Shown: positions 10,648 to 20,786, counted from the first letter of the stretch. The stretch is 64,000 bases of DNA from Sphingomonas parva (ex Maeng et al. 2020) (GCF_004564275.1 NZ_SPDV01000030.1:1-64000), one strand, 5' to 3'. Notes: generated by a model from the letters alone, not told the origin. Program-made: numbers and translations.

Positions 10648-11793
10648 ATGCCTCTGATCCCCTGCCAGCGTCACCTTTTCGACATCCCCGAGCATGTCGC
10701 CTATTTCGACTGCGCCAAGATGGCGCCGCTGCTGCTCGCGGCGGCCGAAGCGGGGGAGAGGGGGCTCAACCGCAAGCGGCACCCCTGGAACATCCGGGCC
10801 GAGCATTTCTTCGATGAATCCGAACGCGTCCGCGCGCTCTATGCCCGGCTGATCGGCGCCGCGCCCGACGACGTCGCGATCGTCCCCTCGGTCAGCTACG
10901 GCATGGCCACCGTGATGCGGAACGTCCGCGTCGCCCCCGGCCAGACGGTGGTCACCCTGGCCGACGATTTTCCTTCCGGCATCTACGCCGCCCGGGCGCT
11001 CGCCAGGGATGCGGAGGCGCGGGTGGTCACCGTGCCGCAGCCGGAGGACGGTGGCGACTGGAGCGCCGCCCTGCTCGATGCGATCGACGGCGATACCGCC
11101 CTCGTCGTCTCGCCGCACACCCATTGGGTCCACGGCACCGTCATCGACGTCGAGGCGGTGGCCCGGCGCTGCCGCTCCGTCGGCGCGACCCTGGTGCTCG
11201 ACACCACCCAGTCGACCGGTGCGCTGCCGCTCGATCTCGCCGCCGTCGATCCCGACTATCGGATCAGCGCCTCGTACAAATGGCTGCTCGGCCCCTATTC
11301 GCTCGGCTTCCTCTACGTCGCGCCGCGCCACCAGCAAGGCCGGCCGCTCGAGGAAGGCTGGATCACCCGCCGCGGCGCGCGCGATTTCCGCACCCTTGCC
11401 GGCTACTCGGAAGAACTCGAGCCGAGCGCCCGCCGCTTCGACATGGGCGAGCGCTCCAACTTCGCCCTTCTCCCGGTCGCCGGCGCCGCGCTCGAGCAAT
11501 TGATCGACTGGGGCGTCGCCGACATCGCCGAGACGCTCGGCGCAATGACCGGCCGGATCGAGGCGGCGCTCGCCGCACACGGCATCCACGCCCGCCCCGG
11601 ACGCGCCCCGCACTTCCTCTCGGTCCGCTTCCCGGGCGGCCTTCCCGAAGGCATCGAGGCCCGCCTCGCCGCCGCCGACGTCCATGTCAGCCTGCGCGGC
11701 GATACGATGCGCATCACGCCGCACCTCTACAATCACGACGCCGATGTCGACCGATTGCTCGAGCAATTGGTGTCGGCGGCCGAACGGGGGTAA
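10648..11793 (+). CDS. Class V (cysteine desulfurase-like) PLP enzyme
   Basis: The 381-residue protein has the aminotransferase class V fold: the phosphate-contact region SVSYGMATVMRN, PHTHWVHGTVID, the cofactor-binding Asp in LVLDTTQSTG, and the PLP lysine in SASYKWLLGPYSLGF. The Cys loop of true cysteine desulfurases is not evident near the C-terminal third, so an IscS role is unlikely. It may be a kynureninase-like or isopenicillin-epimerase-like lyase. The start at 10648 follows GGGAGGATAGG. Substrate unknown. Confidence 0.8.
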   Translation: MPLIPCQRHLFDIPEHVAYFDCAKMAPLLLAAAEAGERGLNRKRHPWNIRAEHFFDESERVRALYARLIGAAPDDVAIVPSVSYGMATVMRNVRVAPGQTVVTLADDFPSGIYAARALARDAEARVVTVPQPEDGGDWSAALLDAIDGDTALVVSPHTHWVHGTVIDVEAVARRCRSVGATLVLDTTQSTGALPLDLAAVDPDYRISASYKWLLGPYSLGFLYVAPRHQQGRPLEEGWITRRGARDFRTLAGYSEELEPSARRFDMGERSNFALLPVAGAALEQLIDWGVADIAETLGAMTGRIEAALAAHGIHARPGRAPHFLSVRFPGGLPEGIEARLAAADVHVSLRGDTMRITPHLYNHDADVDRLLEQLVSAAERG

Positions 11794-11794
11794 G

Positions 11795-11827
11795 CTCCCC
11801 TGCCCATCGCCTGCGGCGACAGGGAGG
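11795..11827. repeat. Short hairpin repeat or terminator
   Basis: CTCCC...CGCC-TGC-GGCG...GGGAG forms a nested stem directly after the aminotransferase stop. An almost identical stem lies at 35064-35092 after another gene, so this is a recurring unit that may also end transcription. Confidence 0.5.
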
Positions 11828-11853
11828 ATGAAGACCAGGAGGGGAGGCAGATC

Positions 11854-12423
11854 ATGATCATCCGGATTCCACTGGCGGTCGCGAGCGTGCTCGCGCTGGC
11901 GGCATGCGGCGGCGGCGGCGAGAGCAAGGCTGGCGGCAACGCCTCGTCCGAGACTGCCGCGGCGAGGAAGGACGGCGGCCACTCGAGCAACGGCGCGGTC
12001 GGCGGCGACATCAAGCTCCGCCCCGGCCAGTGGGAGGTCACGGCCGAGGTCGACATGCCGGGCATGCCGAAGGAAGTCGCCGAGATGATGAGGAAGAGCC
12101 AGGCGAACGCGAAAACCGTGATGTGCATCACCGAGGAGGAAGCGAACCGCTCGGACGCCAACGTCTTTACCGGCAAGAAGGACAAGAACTGCACCAGCGA
12201 GGGATTCGAGGCGCGGAGCGGGCGGATCAGCGGCAAGGTCGTCTGCACCGGCGATACCGGCGAGGGAAGGATGACCATGGTGGTCGACGGCACCTTCCAG
12301 CCGGAGAGCTACGAGGTCCGGATGAAGATGGACACGGAGGGTCCCGACGGCGCCGGCATGAAGATGGAAACGAAGGCGACCGGCAAGCGGATCGGCGACT
12401 GCCCGGCGAGCGAGAAGGCCTGA
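11854..12423 (+). CDS. DUF3617-type lipoprotein, second copy
   Basis: The 189 residues start with a lipoprotein signal (IPLAVASVLALAACGGGG, Cys18 lipidated), followed by a Gly/Ser/Ala linker and the DUF3617 core starting at LRPGQWEVTAEVDMPGMP. Paired Cys residues at VMCI/NCTS and VVCT/GDCP match the family's disulfide layout. GGGGAGGCAG lies about 8 bases upstream. The stop overlaps the start of the next gene by one base (TGATG), so the VOC protein is probably co-translated. Function unknown. Confidence 0.78.
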   Translation: MIIRIPLAVASVLALAACGGGGESKAGGNASSETAAARKDGGHSSNGAVGGDIKLRPGQWEVTAEVDMPGMPKEVAEMMRKSQANAKTVMCITEEEANRSDANVFTGKKDKNCTSEGFEARSGRISGKVVCTGDTGEGRMTMVVDGTFQPESYEVRMKMDTEGPDGAGMKMETKATGKRIGDCPASEKA

Positions 12424-12815
12424 TGCTCGGCTACGCCACCGTCGGCACAAACGACATCGATCGCGCCCGCGCTTATTACGACGCTCTGCTCGCCGAGATC
12501 GGCGCGCGGCGGGTGATGGAGTTTCCGCAGAACGGCTTCACCATGTACGGCACCGGCGCCCGCGCGCCTGGCCTCGCCGTCACCCGCCCCTACGACGGCG
12601 GGGAGGCGCGGCCCGGCAACGGCACCATGGCGGCGATCGTCGTCGATGCCCGCGACAAGGTCGATCGCGTCCACGCCAGGGCGATGGCGCTCGGCAGCAA
12701 GGACGAGGGACCGCCGGGCCTTCGCGGCCCGGAAGGCGATCACGCCTTCTACGGCGCCTATTTCCGCGACCTCGACGGCAACAAGCTCTGCGTCTTCTGC
12801 ATCGGTCCGGGCTGA
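12423..12815 (+). CDS. VOC-family (glyoxalase-like) protein
   Basis: The 130 residues show the vicinal-oxygen-chelate pattern: MLGYATVGTNDIDRARAYYD at the start and GAYFRDLDGNKLCVFCIG at the end, the two beta-alpha-beta-beta-beta halves being one short module each. This group (lactoylglutathione lyase-like, small) often binds a metal through His/Glu, but here the usual first His is replaced (YATVG), so activity is uncertain. It overlaps the upstream lipoprotein stop by one base. AGCGAGAAGG lies just before the start inside the upstream gene. Confidence 0.78.
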   Translation: MLGYATVGTNDIDRARAYYDALLAEIGARRVMEFPQNGFTMYGTGARAPGLAVTRPYDGGEARPGNGTMAAIVVDARDKVDRVHARAMALGSKDEGPPGLRGPEGDHAFYGAYFRDLDGNKLCVFCIGPG

Positions 12816-12845
12816 GGGTGCGGATGGCGAGGAGGATGCGGCAAG

Positions 12846-12887
12846 CCTCTCTCCCCTTCACGGGAGAGGCCGGGTGTGGGGGAGGCG
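12846..12887. repeat. Hairpin repeat fragment
   Basis: CCTCTC..CC, TTCA, then GGGAGAGG forms a stem, followed by CCGGGTGTGGGGGAGG. It looks like one half of the larger hairpin repeats. It lies inside the longest open frame of the next gene, which argues for the later start chosen there. Confidence 0.45.
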
Positions 12888-12974
12888 ATGCCGCGCCTGC
12901 GCCGCTCTGCAGATCCCCCTCCGGTACCGACGTGGCGTACGGCGTCTCTCGCCTCGGTGCTGGATCCGCCGGCC

Positions 12975-13898
12975 ATGCTCCCGCCTGACCGCCTCCCTCG
13001 GATCGCCGTCATCGTCAACCGCGGCGGCGGCTCGGCCGGCGAGGCCGATGCCGCCCGCCTGCACGAGGCCTTCGCCGTGCACGGCATCGATCCGGAGATC
13101 CGGATCGTCGCCCCGCGCGATCTCGACGAGGTCTGCGCGGCGGCGGCGCGGCGGGAGGGATGCGACGTGCTCGTCGCGGCCGGCGGCGACGGCACGATCG
13201 GCGCCGCCGCCGGCGCGCTCGCCGGCACCGGCCGGCCGCTCGGCATCCTGCCGCTCGGCACGCTCAATCACTTCGCCCGCGACGCCGGAATCCCGCTCGA
13301 TCTCGATGCGGCGATCGCGGTGATCGCGGCCGGTCATCGCCGCCGGGTCGACGTCGCCGAGGTCAATGGCCGGGTGTTCGTCAACAACAGCGCCCTCGGC
13401 CTCTATCCGGAGATGGTCCGCTTCCGTGACGCCGAGCAGGCGAGGACCGGCCACGGCAAGCGCCTGGCGATGCTGCGCGCGGCGCTGCGCGCTCTCCGCT
13501 CCTTCCATCGCCGCCGCCTGCTGGTCAGCGCCGCCGGCGCCGGCCTGCCGCTCCGCACCCCGCTGCTGATGGTCGGCAACAACCGCTACCGCGTCGATCT
13601 GTTCGCGCTCGGCCGCCGCGAGGCGCTCGACCGGGGGCAGCTCTGCCTCTACGCGGTGCGGGCGCGCAATCGGCTGCACCTGCTCTGGGCGGGGCTGCGC
13701 GGCCTGCTCGGTGGACTCGACCAGCAGCGCGACTTCCTCACCCTCTGCGCCGAGACCATCGACATCGCCTCCGAGCGGCCCGCGCTCACCCTGTCGCTGG
13801 ACGGCGAGACGCTGACCTTGGCGACCCCGCTCCGCTACCGCATCCGGCCCGGCGACCTCGTCATCGTCGCGCCGGTTCCCGAGGCGAGGGAGGGCTGA
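12975..13898 (+). CDS. Diacylglycerol/lipid kinase family protein
   Basis: The 307-residue protein belongs to the DagK/YegS lipid kinases, which phosphorylate diacylglycerol or related lipids with ATP. It shows IAVIVNRGGGSA (P-loop-like first strand), the nucleotide motif VAAGGDGTIGAAAGAL, LGILPLGTLNHFARD, and the C-terminal SLDGETL region. The ATG at 12975 is picked because everything upstream is repeat sequence; a GTG at 12960 is possible. A second, different lipid kinase lies at 44194. Possible jobs are lipid recycling or polar-lipid synthesis. Confidence 0.82.
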   Translation: MLPPDRLPRIAVIVNRGGGSAGEADAARLHEAFAVHGIDPEIRIVAPRDLDEVCAAAARREGCDVLVAAGGDGTIGAAAGALAGTGRPLGILPLGTLNHFARDAGIPLDLDAAIAVIAAGHRRRVDVAEVNGRVFVNNSALGLYPEMVRFRDAEQARTGHGKRLAMLRAALRALRSFHRRRLLVSAAGAGLPLRTPLLMVGNNRYRVDLFALGRREALDRGQLCLYAVRARNRLHLLWAGLRGLLGGLDQQRDFLTLCAETIDIASERPALTLSLDGETLTLATPLRYRIRPGDLVIVAPVPEAREG

Positions 13899-13923
13899 GC
13901 CCGCCGCCGCCGACGACGATGCA

Positions 13924-15015
13924 TCAGGCGGCGGGCACCTCGAAGCTCTGGCCGGCCTCGCTGGTGACGAAGCCGTCCATCCGCCCCCGTGCTGTCCGCT
14001 TCAGCGCCTCGAGCCGCTGGCGAGGCTCGTCGATCGCCTCGAAAGTCAGCTGGAACGTCCCCCAGTGGATGCCGAGCGCGTGCTTGGCGCCCAGTCGGGC
14101 GAAGATCGCCGCCGCCTCGTCCGGATCGACATGGTGGTTCTTCATGAAGTCGCGCGGCGCGTAGGCGCCGATCGGCAGGATGGCGAGGCGATAGGGGCCG
14201 CGCGTCGCCGCCTCGTCCACCCAGCGGCCGTCGCTCATCCCGGTGTCGCCGGCGAAGAAGATCGATCCGCCGGGCAGCCGCACCGAGAAGGCCGACCACA
14301 AGGCGCGGTTGCGGTCGACGCCCCAGCGCGAGCTCCAATGGTGGTTGCGCAGGATCCGTACGCCGGCGGCGGGCCCGATCGGCACCTCCTCGCCCCAGTC
14401 GGCGGCGATCGCCTCGATGCCCTCGGTCCGCAGGATCGTATCGTTGCCGAGGCCGGTGACGATCTTCGGCCGGTCGCGCGCCCAGAGCTGCTTCAGCGTC
14501 GCCAGGTCGAGATGGTCGTAATGGTTGTGGCTGATCAGGACGAGATCGATCTTCGGCAGGTCGGCCATGCGCACGCCGGGCGCGCGCACCCTCTTGGGTC
14601 CGGCGAACGAGAAAGGCGAAGCGCGCTCCGACCAGACGGGATCGGTCAGGATGTTGAGCCCCTGGGTCTGGACCAGCACCGTGGCGTGGCCCACCCAGGT
14701 GACCAGCATTCGCTGCCCGTCGACCCGGACCGGCGGCTTGCTGGGGCTGACCGGCACATGTTCCGGCCAGGCCGCGCGCTGGTCGCCCTTGATCCAGCGG
14801 TTGAGATAGGTGGCCGGCCCGCCGCGGCCGTGGCTTGCCGCCTTCACCCCGGGGTTGAAGAAACGGGCGCCGTCGAAATGATCGCTCGCCGGCCCCTCGT
14901 AATAGATGCGGTCGAGGAACGGCATCGCGACGCTCGGTGCCAGGCAGATCGCGACCATGGTGAAGAGAAGGACCGTTCCGGCCCAGCGGAGAAACGCACG
15001 CATCGCCAGCGACAT
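13924..15015 (-). CDS. Metallo-beta-lactamase-fold hydrolase, NAPE-PLD-like
   Basis: The 363 residues begin with a membrane anchor or signal (FLRWAGTVLLFTMVAICLAP). The core shows VTWVGHATVLVQ, DPVWSERASPFSFAGPKRV, the zinc motif SHNHYDHLD, FFAGDTGMSDG and a late GIHWGTFQLTFE His. This set and the RVRAPG segment match the N-acyl-phosphatidylethanolamine phospholipase D branch rather than true beta-lactamases. Probably a periplasmic or membrane-facing phosphodiesterase. It is convergent with the lipid kinase, 25 bases apart. Confidence 0.85.
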   Translation of the reverse strand: MSLAMRAFLRWAGTVLLFTMVAICLAPSVAMPFLDRIYYEGPASDHFDGARFFNPGVKAASHGRGGPATYLNRWIKGDQRAAWPEHVPVSPSKPPVRVDGQRMLVTWVGHATVLVQTQGLNILTDPVWSERASPFSFAGPKRVRAPGVRMADLPKIDLVLISHNHYDHLDLATLKQLWARDRPKIVTGLGNDTILRTEGIEAIAADWGEEVPIGPAAGVRILRNHHWSSRWGVDRNRALWSAFSVRLPGGSIFFAGDTGMSDGRWVDEAATRGPYRLAILPIGAYAPRDFMKNHHVDPDEAAAIFARLGAKHALGIHWGTFQLTFEAIDEPRQRLEALKRTARGRMDGFVTSEAGQSFEVPAA

Positions 15016-15084
15016 AAAGGCCGCACGGCGGCGTGCAAGCCCGCGGTCGTGCGGCCCTCCGTCGCTTGCAAGGGAAGACGGCCC

Positions 15085-15519
15085 TTAGCGAGCGACGATC
15101 GCGAACCCTGCCGGAGCGCGGTCCTCGCGATGCTCCTCGTGGTACATGTCGAGCATCAGGCTGGTCCGGCCCGGCGCCGCCGCGCCGCAATCGAGCGGAT
15201 AGACGCTCACCACCGAGCCGAAGCCGCCGACGCCGCCGTCGGCGCGGGCGCCGATCTGCGGGCGGCTGCCATCGGCGCAGCGCAGGCGGGCGATATAGGC
15301 GCGCTCGCCCTCCGGCCCGCCGACCCGCACCGGGTTGGCGAGCGAGCCGAGCGGATGCGCCGCCGCCGCGGCGATCTCGGCCTCGAGAGCCGAGTCGGAG
15401 GTCCCCTCGCCGATGCCGGAGAAGAGCTGTTCGGGCTGGCCGGTGCGCTGGCCGAGCTCGGGGGCGGCTGCCGCGGGCGCGGCGATCAGGAGAGGCAGGA
15501 GGGCGAGGAAGATGCGCAT
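15085..15519 (-). CDS. Secreted hypothetical protein
   Basis: The 144 residues start with the signal peptide MRIFLALLPLLIAAPAAAA. The mature part carries EQLFSGIGEGTSD, HPLGSLANPVRVGGPEGE, YIARLRCADGSRPQIG, GGFGSVVSVYPLDCG and LDMYHEEHRE, a pattern I associate with small conserved sphingomonad periplasmic proteins of unknown function. Two Cys residues could pair. It stands 69 bases upstream of the NAPE-PLD-like gene in the same direction, so the two may share a transcript. Confidence 0.6.
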   Translation of the reverse strand: MRIFLALLPLLIAAPAAAAPELGQRTGQPEQLFSGIGEGTSDSALEAEIAAAAAHPLGSLANPVRVGGPEGERAYIARLRCADGSRPQIGARADGGVGGFGSVVSVYPLDCGAAAPGRTSLMLDMYHEEHREDRAPAGFAIVAR

Positions 15520-15762
15520 GGGGACTCCGGCTTGATTGCGGCCAAACTAGAGCGGCCGCCGACGAAGTACAGGGCAGCGGCTTCCGGAACGTCGGCCAAG
15601 CCGCTGATCGCCAACGAGAAACCGCCCCTTGCCGGACGCCCGACCGGTTCGCCTCGCGCACCGGAGATCGTTTCGGCAGGAACAAGAGCCTCAATCAAGC
15701 GTCTTACCCGCAGACCGCCGCACGAACAGCCCGGTTCGTCGGCTAGTAACAGGAGGGAAGTC

Positions 15763-16026
15763 ATGGATCCCATTTCGATTATCGTGTGGCTCGTCATTGG
15801 CGGCATCATCGGCTGGCTCGCGAGCATCATCATGCGCCGCGACGCTCAGCAGGGCGTCCTGCTCAATGTCGTCGTCGGTATCGTCGGCGCTTTCCTCGGC
15901 GGCCTGCTGTTCGGCCGTGGCGACATCAACGAAGGCCTGAGCGTTACTTCGTTCATCGTCTCGCTGCTCGGCGCGATCATCCTGCTCGCGATCGTCAACC
16001 TCTTCACCCGTCGCAGCCTGCGCTAA
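15763..16026 (+). CDS. GlsB/YeaQ/YmgE-family small membrane protein
   Basis: The 87-residue protein has three hydrophobic helices rich in Gly: IIVWLVIGGIIGWLASIIM, LLNVVVGIVGAFLGGLLFG and FIVSLLGAIILLAIVNLF. This is the transglycosylase-associated (GlsB/YeaQ/YmgE) family, often induced by general stress. A strong AGGAGGG site lies 6 bases before the ATG. A stem at 16049 ends the transcript. A second family member lies at 21665. Confidence 0.88.
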   Translation: MDPISIIVWLVIGGIIGWLASIIMRRDAQQGVLLNVVVGIVGAFLGGLLFGRGDINEGLSVTSFIVSLLGAIILLAIVNLFTRRSLR

Positions 16027-16048
16027 GCAGACCGCACGGTTGGCAAGC

Positions 16049-16083
16049 GAGGGGCCGTCCGGATCCGTCCGGGCGGCCCCTCT
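16049..16083 (+). terminator. Rho-independent-type terminator
   Basis: GAGGGGCCG.CCGG, a short loop, then CCGG.CGGCCCCTC forms a long GC-rich stem 22 bases after the GlsB-like stop. The tail TCTCGTTTC has modest T content. Placed between convergent genes, it may serve both. Confidence 0.7.
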
Positions 16084-16092
16084 CGTTTCATC

Positions 16093-16809
16093 TCACTCCA
16101 GTTCGAAGCTCACCGTCAGCGAGACGCTGAGCGACTGCTCGCCCGGATCGATCTTGGTCGATTCCGCGCGCATGTTGGCGACCCGGCCGTAGACCGGCCC
16201 CGGAATGCCGCCGCCGCTCTCGCTGATCGACAGGATCCGGCCCACGCGCTTGCCCGCGGCGCGGGCGTAGAGTTCGGCGCGGGCCCGGGCATTGGCGAGC
16301 GCCTTTACCCGCGCCTCGTCCAGCGCCGCTTCCGGCTTGTCGATCGACAGCATCGGCCCGTTGATCTGGTTGGCACCCTCGGCGACGAGGGCGTCGAGGA
16401 TCTTGCCGGTATTGGCGATATCGCGAAAGCGGACGGTCACCTCGTTCTGGGCGCGATAGCCGATCAGCTGCGGATTTCCGCCGCGTTCGTCCTGCCGATA
16501 ATCGGGATAGAGATTGATCGCGCTGGTCTGGATGTCGCGATCGGCGATGCCGGCGCGGCGCAGCGCGTCGCGGACCCGGCGCATCTGTGCGGCATTCTGC
16601 TCCAGCGCTGCGGTGGCAGTCGGCGCGGTGGTGATCACGCCGGTGCTGACCTGCGCGATGTCGGGCACCCGCGTGACTTCGCCGGTCGCCACGACGTCGA
16701 GGCGCGTGCCGGTGATCGTCTGGACGGGGAGGGCCGTCTGGGCGTGCGCGTCGGCAAGGGGCAGCGCCGACAGCGCCACGGCGGACGCCATCAACAGGGA
16801 ACGCATCAT
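16093..16809 (-). CDS. SIMPL-domain (DUF541) periplasmic protein
   Basis: The 238 residues begin with a signal peptide ending at AHAQ. The SIMPL/DUF541 domain is visible as LDVVATGEVTRVPDIAQVSTGV, ALRRAGIADRDIQTSAINLYP, YRAQNEVTVRFRDIANTGKILDALV, GANQINGPMLSID and the ARAELYARAAGKRVGRILSISE block. The family is also seen in the mammalian kinase-associated protein SIMPL and bacterial BP26; its bacterial role is unclear, with oligomeric channel-like assemblies reported. It is divergent from the trp leader region. Confidence 0.85.
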   Translation of the reverse strand: MMRSLLMASAVALSALPLADAHAQTALPVQTITGTRLDVVATGEVTRVPDIAQVSTGVITTAPTATAALEQNAAQMRRVRDALRRAGIADRDIQTSAINLYPDYRQDERGGNPQLIGYRAQNEVTVRFRDIANTGKILDALVAEGANQINGPMLSIDKPEAALDEARVKALANARARAELYARAAGKRVGRILSISESGGGIPGPVYGRVANMRAESTKIDPGEQSLSVSLTVSFELE

Positions 16810-16974
16810 TGAAAGAACTCCTCGAATGCGAGGTCCACGTTTCGGACCCGAAAGATGCTAACGCGAGCGCGCCTGCATCGTTTCTGAACGACGCCGCGGC
16901 TCGGTCATTCCCGCACCATCGGCGAAAAGGCGGTTGACGAAGCGCCGTTTAGAGGCGACTTGAGGAGCATGACG

Positions 16975-17049
16975 ATGCCGACGATCGCTCTTGCATGGCG
17001 CTGGTGGTGGGAAACCCCCTCGGCGGCGGCGCGCGTGCATCGATGGTGA
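16975..17049 (+). CDS. trpL: trp operon leader peptide
   Basis: A 24-residue frame, MPTIALAWRWWW then ETPSAAARVHRW, has five Trp codons, four of them packed in W-R-W-W-W. AGGAG lies 7 bases before the ATG at 16975; the in-frame ATG at 16969 is too close to it. The stop lies 30 bases before the attenuator hairpin. GCATGGCGC (16993-17001, spanning the first Trp codon) can pair with 17029-17038, as in a 1:2 pause stem. Ribosome stalling on the Trp codons would then control the terminator and so trpDCFBA expression. Too short to appear in usual gene calls. Confidence 0.85.
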   Translation: MPTIALAWRWWWETPSAAARVHRW

Positions 17050-17078
17050 AGAGGACGTCCTAGTCCGAACTCCGAAGC

Positions 17079-17110
17079 AAGGCCCGCCCTCGGCGGGCCT
17101 TTCTTTTTTC
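17079..17110 (+). terminator. trp attenuator
   Basis: AAGGCCCGCC, a three-base loop (CTC), then GGCGGGCCTT makes a perfect 10-bp stem at 17079-17101 followed by TTCTTTTTT. It is an intrinsic terminator placed between the Trp-rich leader and trpD. The 5' arm can alternatively pair through CCGCC with the GGCGG runs at 17022-17030, which would be the antiterminator. Confidence 0.88.
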
Positions 17111-17150
17111 GCGCCATTTCCCGGAAACGACCCAGCTCCAGGACTCACCC

Positions 17151-18218
17151 ATGCCGCCCACCAGCAATGCCGCTTTCGCAGCCGATCCCGACGAGATCCG
17201 CGAGGAGATCGTCGAAACGGCGCTGGCCGCCCTCTATTCCGGCCATTCGCTCGACCGGGAGCAGGCGCGGCACCTATTCGGCGCGCTCGTCCAGGGCGGC
17301 CTCGCCGAACCGTCGATCGCGGCGATGCTGATCGCCCTCCGCCTCAAGGGCGAAACTCCGGAGGAGCTGATCGGCGCGGCGCGGGCGCTCCGCGCGGCCG
17401 ACGAGCCGTTCGAGCGGCCCGATTATCTGTTCGCCGACAGCTGCGGCACCGGCGGCGACGGCTCGGGATCGATCAACGTCTCGACCGCCGCCGCCTTCGC
17501 CGCCGCGGCCGCCGGCCTGCCGGTCGCCAAGCACGGCAATCGCTCGGTGACCTCGCGCTGCGGCTCGGCCGACGTGCTCGAGCAGCTCGGCGCCCGGATC
17601 GACGTCAGTGCCGCGGTCTCGCGGCGCGCGCTCGACGAGACCGGCTTCTGCTTCCTGTTCGCGCCGCATTACCACCCCGGGCTCCGCCACGCGGGCCCGG
17701 TGCGGCGCGCGCTCAAGGTGCGCACGATCATGAACGTGCTCGGGCCGTGCCTGAACCCCGCCGAGCCGCGGGTGCAATTGCTCGGCGTCGCCGATCCGCG
17801 GCTGATCGAGCCGGTCGCGCTCACTCTCGACGCCCTCGGTGTCGAGCAGGCGCTGGTGGTCCACGGCGCCGGTCTCGACGAGATCGCGCTGCATGGCGAG
17901 ACCCGCGCCATGCGGCTGGCCGGCGGCACGCTTCACGCGCTCACCCTCACGCCCGAGGATGCGGGCATGAAGCGCCGTCCGCTTGAGGTGCTGAAGGGCG
18001 GAGCACCCGAGGAGAATGCCGGAAGGATGAAGGCGGTGCTCGAGGGGAGGGGCGACGAGGCGGAGACCGACGTCGTCGCGCTCAACGCGGGGGCGCTGCT
18101 GTTCACGGCGGGCCTCGCCGCGACGCTCGGCGAGGGTGCCGGGCTCGCGCTCGAGGCCCTGCGCAGCGGGGCGGCATATCGTCGTCTCGTTGATTATGTC
18201 GAGGTGACCAATGCTTGA
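17151..18218 (+). CDS. trpD: Anthranilate phosphoribosyltransferase
   Basis: TrpD transfers phosphoribose from PRPP to anthranilate, the second step from chorismate in tryptophan synthesis. The 355 residues show the PRPP loop CGTGGDGSGSINVSTAAAF, KHGNRSVTSRCGSADVLE, and FLFAPHYHPGLRHAGPVR. The wording around PDYLFADSCGTGGDGS.SIN resembles the C-terminal TrpD half of enteric TrpGD more than the usual alphaproteobacterial DVVGTGGD..GTYNIST form. There is no glutaminase (TrpG) domain. It is the first structural gene after the attenuator, and trpE is absent. It overlaps trpCF by 8 bases. Confidence 0.95.
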   Translation: MPPTSNAAFAADPDEIREEIVETALAALYSGHSLDREQARHLFGALVQGGLAEPSIAAMLIALRLKGETPEELIGAARALRAADEPFERPDYLFADSCGTGGDGSGSINVSTAAAFAAAAAGLPVAKHGNRSVTSRCGSADVLEQLGARIDVSAAVSRRALDETGFCFLFAPHYHPGLRHAGPVRRALKVRTIMNVLGPCLNPAEPRVQLLGVADPRLIEPVALTLDALGVEQALVVHGAGLDEIALHGETRAMRLAGGTLHALTLTPEDAGMKRRPLEVLKGGAPEENAGRMKAVLEGRGDEAETDVVALNAGALLFTAGLAATLGEGAGLALEALRSGAAYRRLVDYVEVTNA

Positions 18219-19613
18219 TCCGGGTGGTGTGCTGGGCGAAATCGTCGCCCGCAAGCGCGTCGACGTTGCCGAGCGGCTCGCCGGCATCTCGCTGGACGAG
18301 CTGCGCGGACGCGCCGAGCCGACGCCGCGCAGCCTCAAGGCTGCGCTGCGCGCTCCCGGGGCGCGGTTCATCATGGAGGTGAAGAGGGCCTCGCCCTCGA
18401 AGGGCGTGCTCCGCGCCGGCGCCGATCCGGCGGTGATCGCCCGGGGCTATAGCGGCGCCGCGGATGCGATCAGCGTGCTCGTCGATACGCCTTATTTCGG
18501 CGGCTCCTATGCCGATCTCGAGGCGGTGCGCCGCGCCTTCTCGGGGCCGATCCTCGCCAAGGATTTCGTCGTCGATCCGCGCCAGGTGGCCGAGGCGCGG
18601 CTCCACGGCGCCGACGCCGTGCTGGTGATGCTCTCCGTTCTCGAGGATGAAGAGGCCGCCGCGGTCATGGCCGAGGCCCGCCGGCTCGGCATGGACGCCC
18701 TGGTCGAGACCCATACCGAGGAGGAGGTTCGCCGCGCCCTCGCGCTCGATGCGGAGATCATCGGCATCAACAACCGGCAGCTGAAGACGCTGGAGGTCGA
18801 TCTCGCCGTCACCGAGCGGCTCGCGCCGCTGGTGCCGTCCGACCGGATCCTCGTCGCCGAATCCGGGATCGAGAGCAGGGCCGACGTCGAGCGGCTCGCG
18901 GCGCACGCCGATGCCTTTCTGGTCGGGTCCTCGCTGATGGGCGCGCCCGATCCGGCCCTGGCCGCCCGCGCGCTGACCTTCGGCCGGGTCAAGGTTTGCG
19001 GCCTCACCGATCCGCACGACGCCGCAACGGCGGCGCTGAACGGCGCCTCGTTCGCCGGCCTGATCATGGTGCCCCACACGCCGCGGGCGGTCAGCGTCGG
19101 CCAAGCCCATGAGATTGCGGCGGCCGCGGGAATCCCGGCGGTCGGCGTGTTCCGCAACGAGAAGGTGGCGCAGGTCGCCCATGCCGCGCTGGCGCTCGGC
19201 CTCCATGCCGTCCAGCTTCATGGCGAGGAGGACGCCGGCTATATCCGCGCGCTGCGCGCCCACTTGCCTGCGGAGGTGGAGATCTGGGCCGCCGCCGCAG
19301 TCGGCGCGGACGTTCCCGATCCGCGGCTGGGGGCTGACCGTACCTTGTTCGATACGGCGCGCAGCGGCGGGTCGGGCGGCACCGGCGTTGCCTTCGATTG
19401 GGAGCGGCTCGCCGGCCGCGCCGATCTGCCGCGGGCGATCCTCGCCGGCGGCCTCGAGCCCGCGAACGCCCGTGCGGCGTCGCAGGTCGGGGCCTATGCC
19501 CTGGATGTGAGCTCGGGCGTCGAGATGGCGCCGGGCAGGAAGGATGCCGGCCGGCTCCAGGCCTTCTTCGAGGCGTTGCGGCTGCCGGTCAGAAAGGATG
19601 CAAGCTCGTGCTG

Positions 19614-19614
<1 letters not shown>
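18211..19614 (+). CDS. trpCF: Fused indole-3-glycerol-phosphate synthase / phosphoribosylanthranilate isomerase
   Basis: The 467 residues join two TIM barrels. Residues 1 to about 255 are TrpC ([11 protein letters not shown] with the catalytic Lys, [29 protein letters not shown]). From about 258 to the end is TrpF ([12 protein letters not shown] with the catalytic Cys, [31 protein letters not shown] with the catalytic Asp, [11 protein letters not shown]). This fused form is the enterobacterial arrangement; most alphaproteobacteria have separate trpC and trpF in different clusters. It overlaps trpD by 8 bases and trpB by one. Confidence 0.95.
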
Positions 19615-20782
<1,168 letters not shown>

Positions 20783-20786
<4 letters not shown>

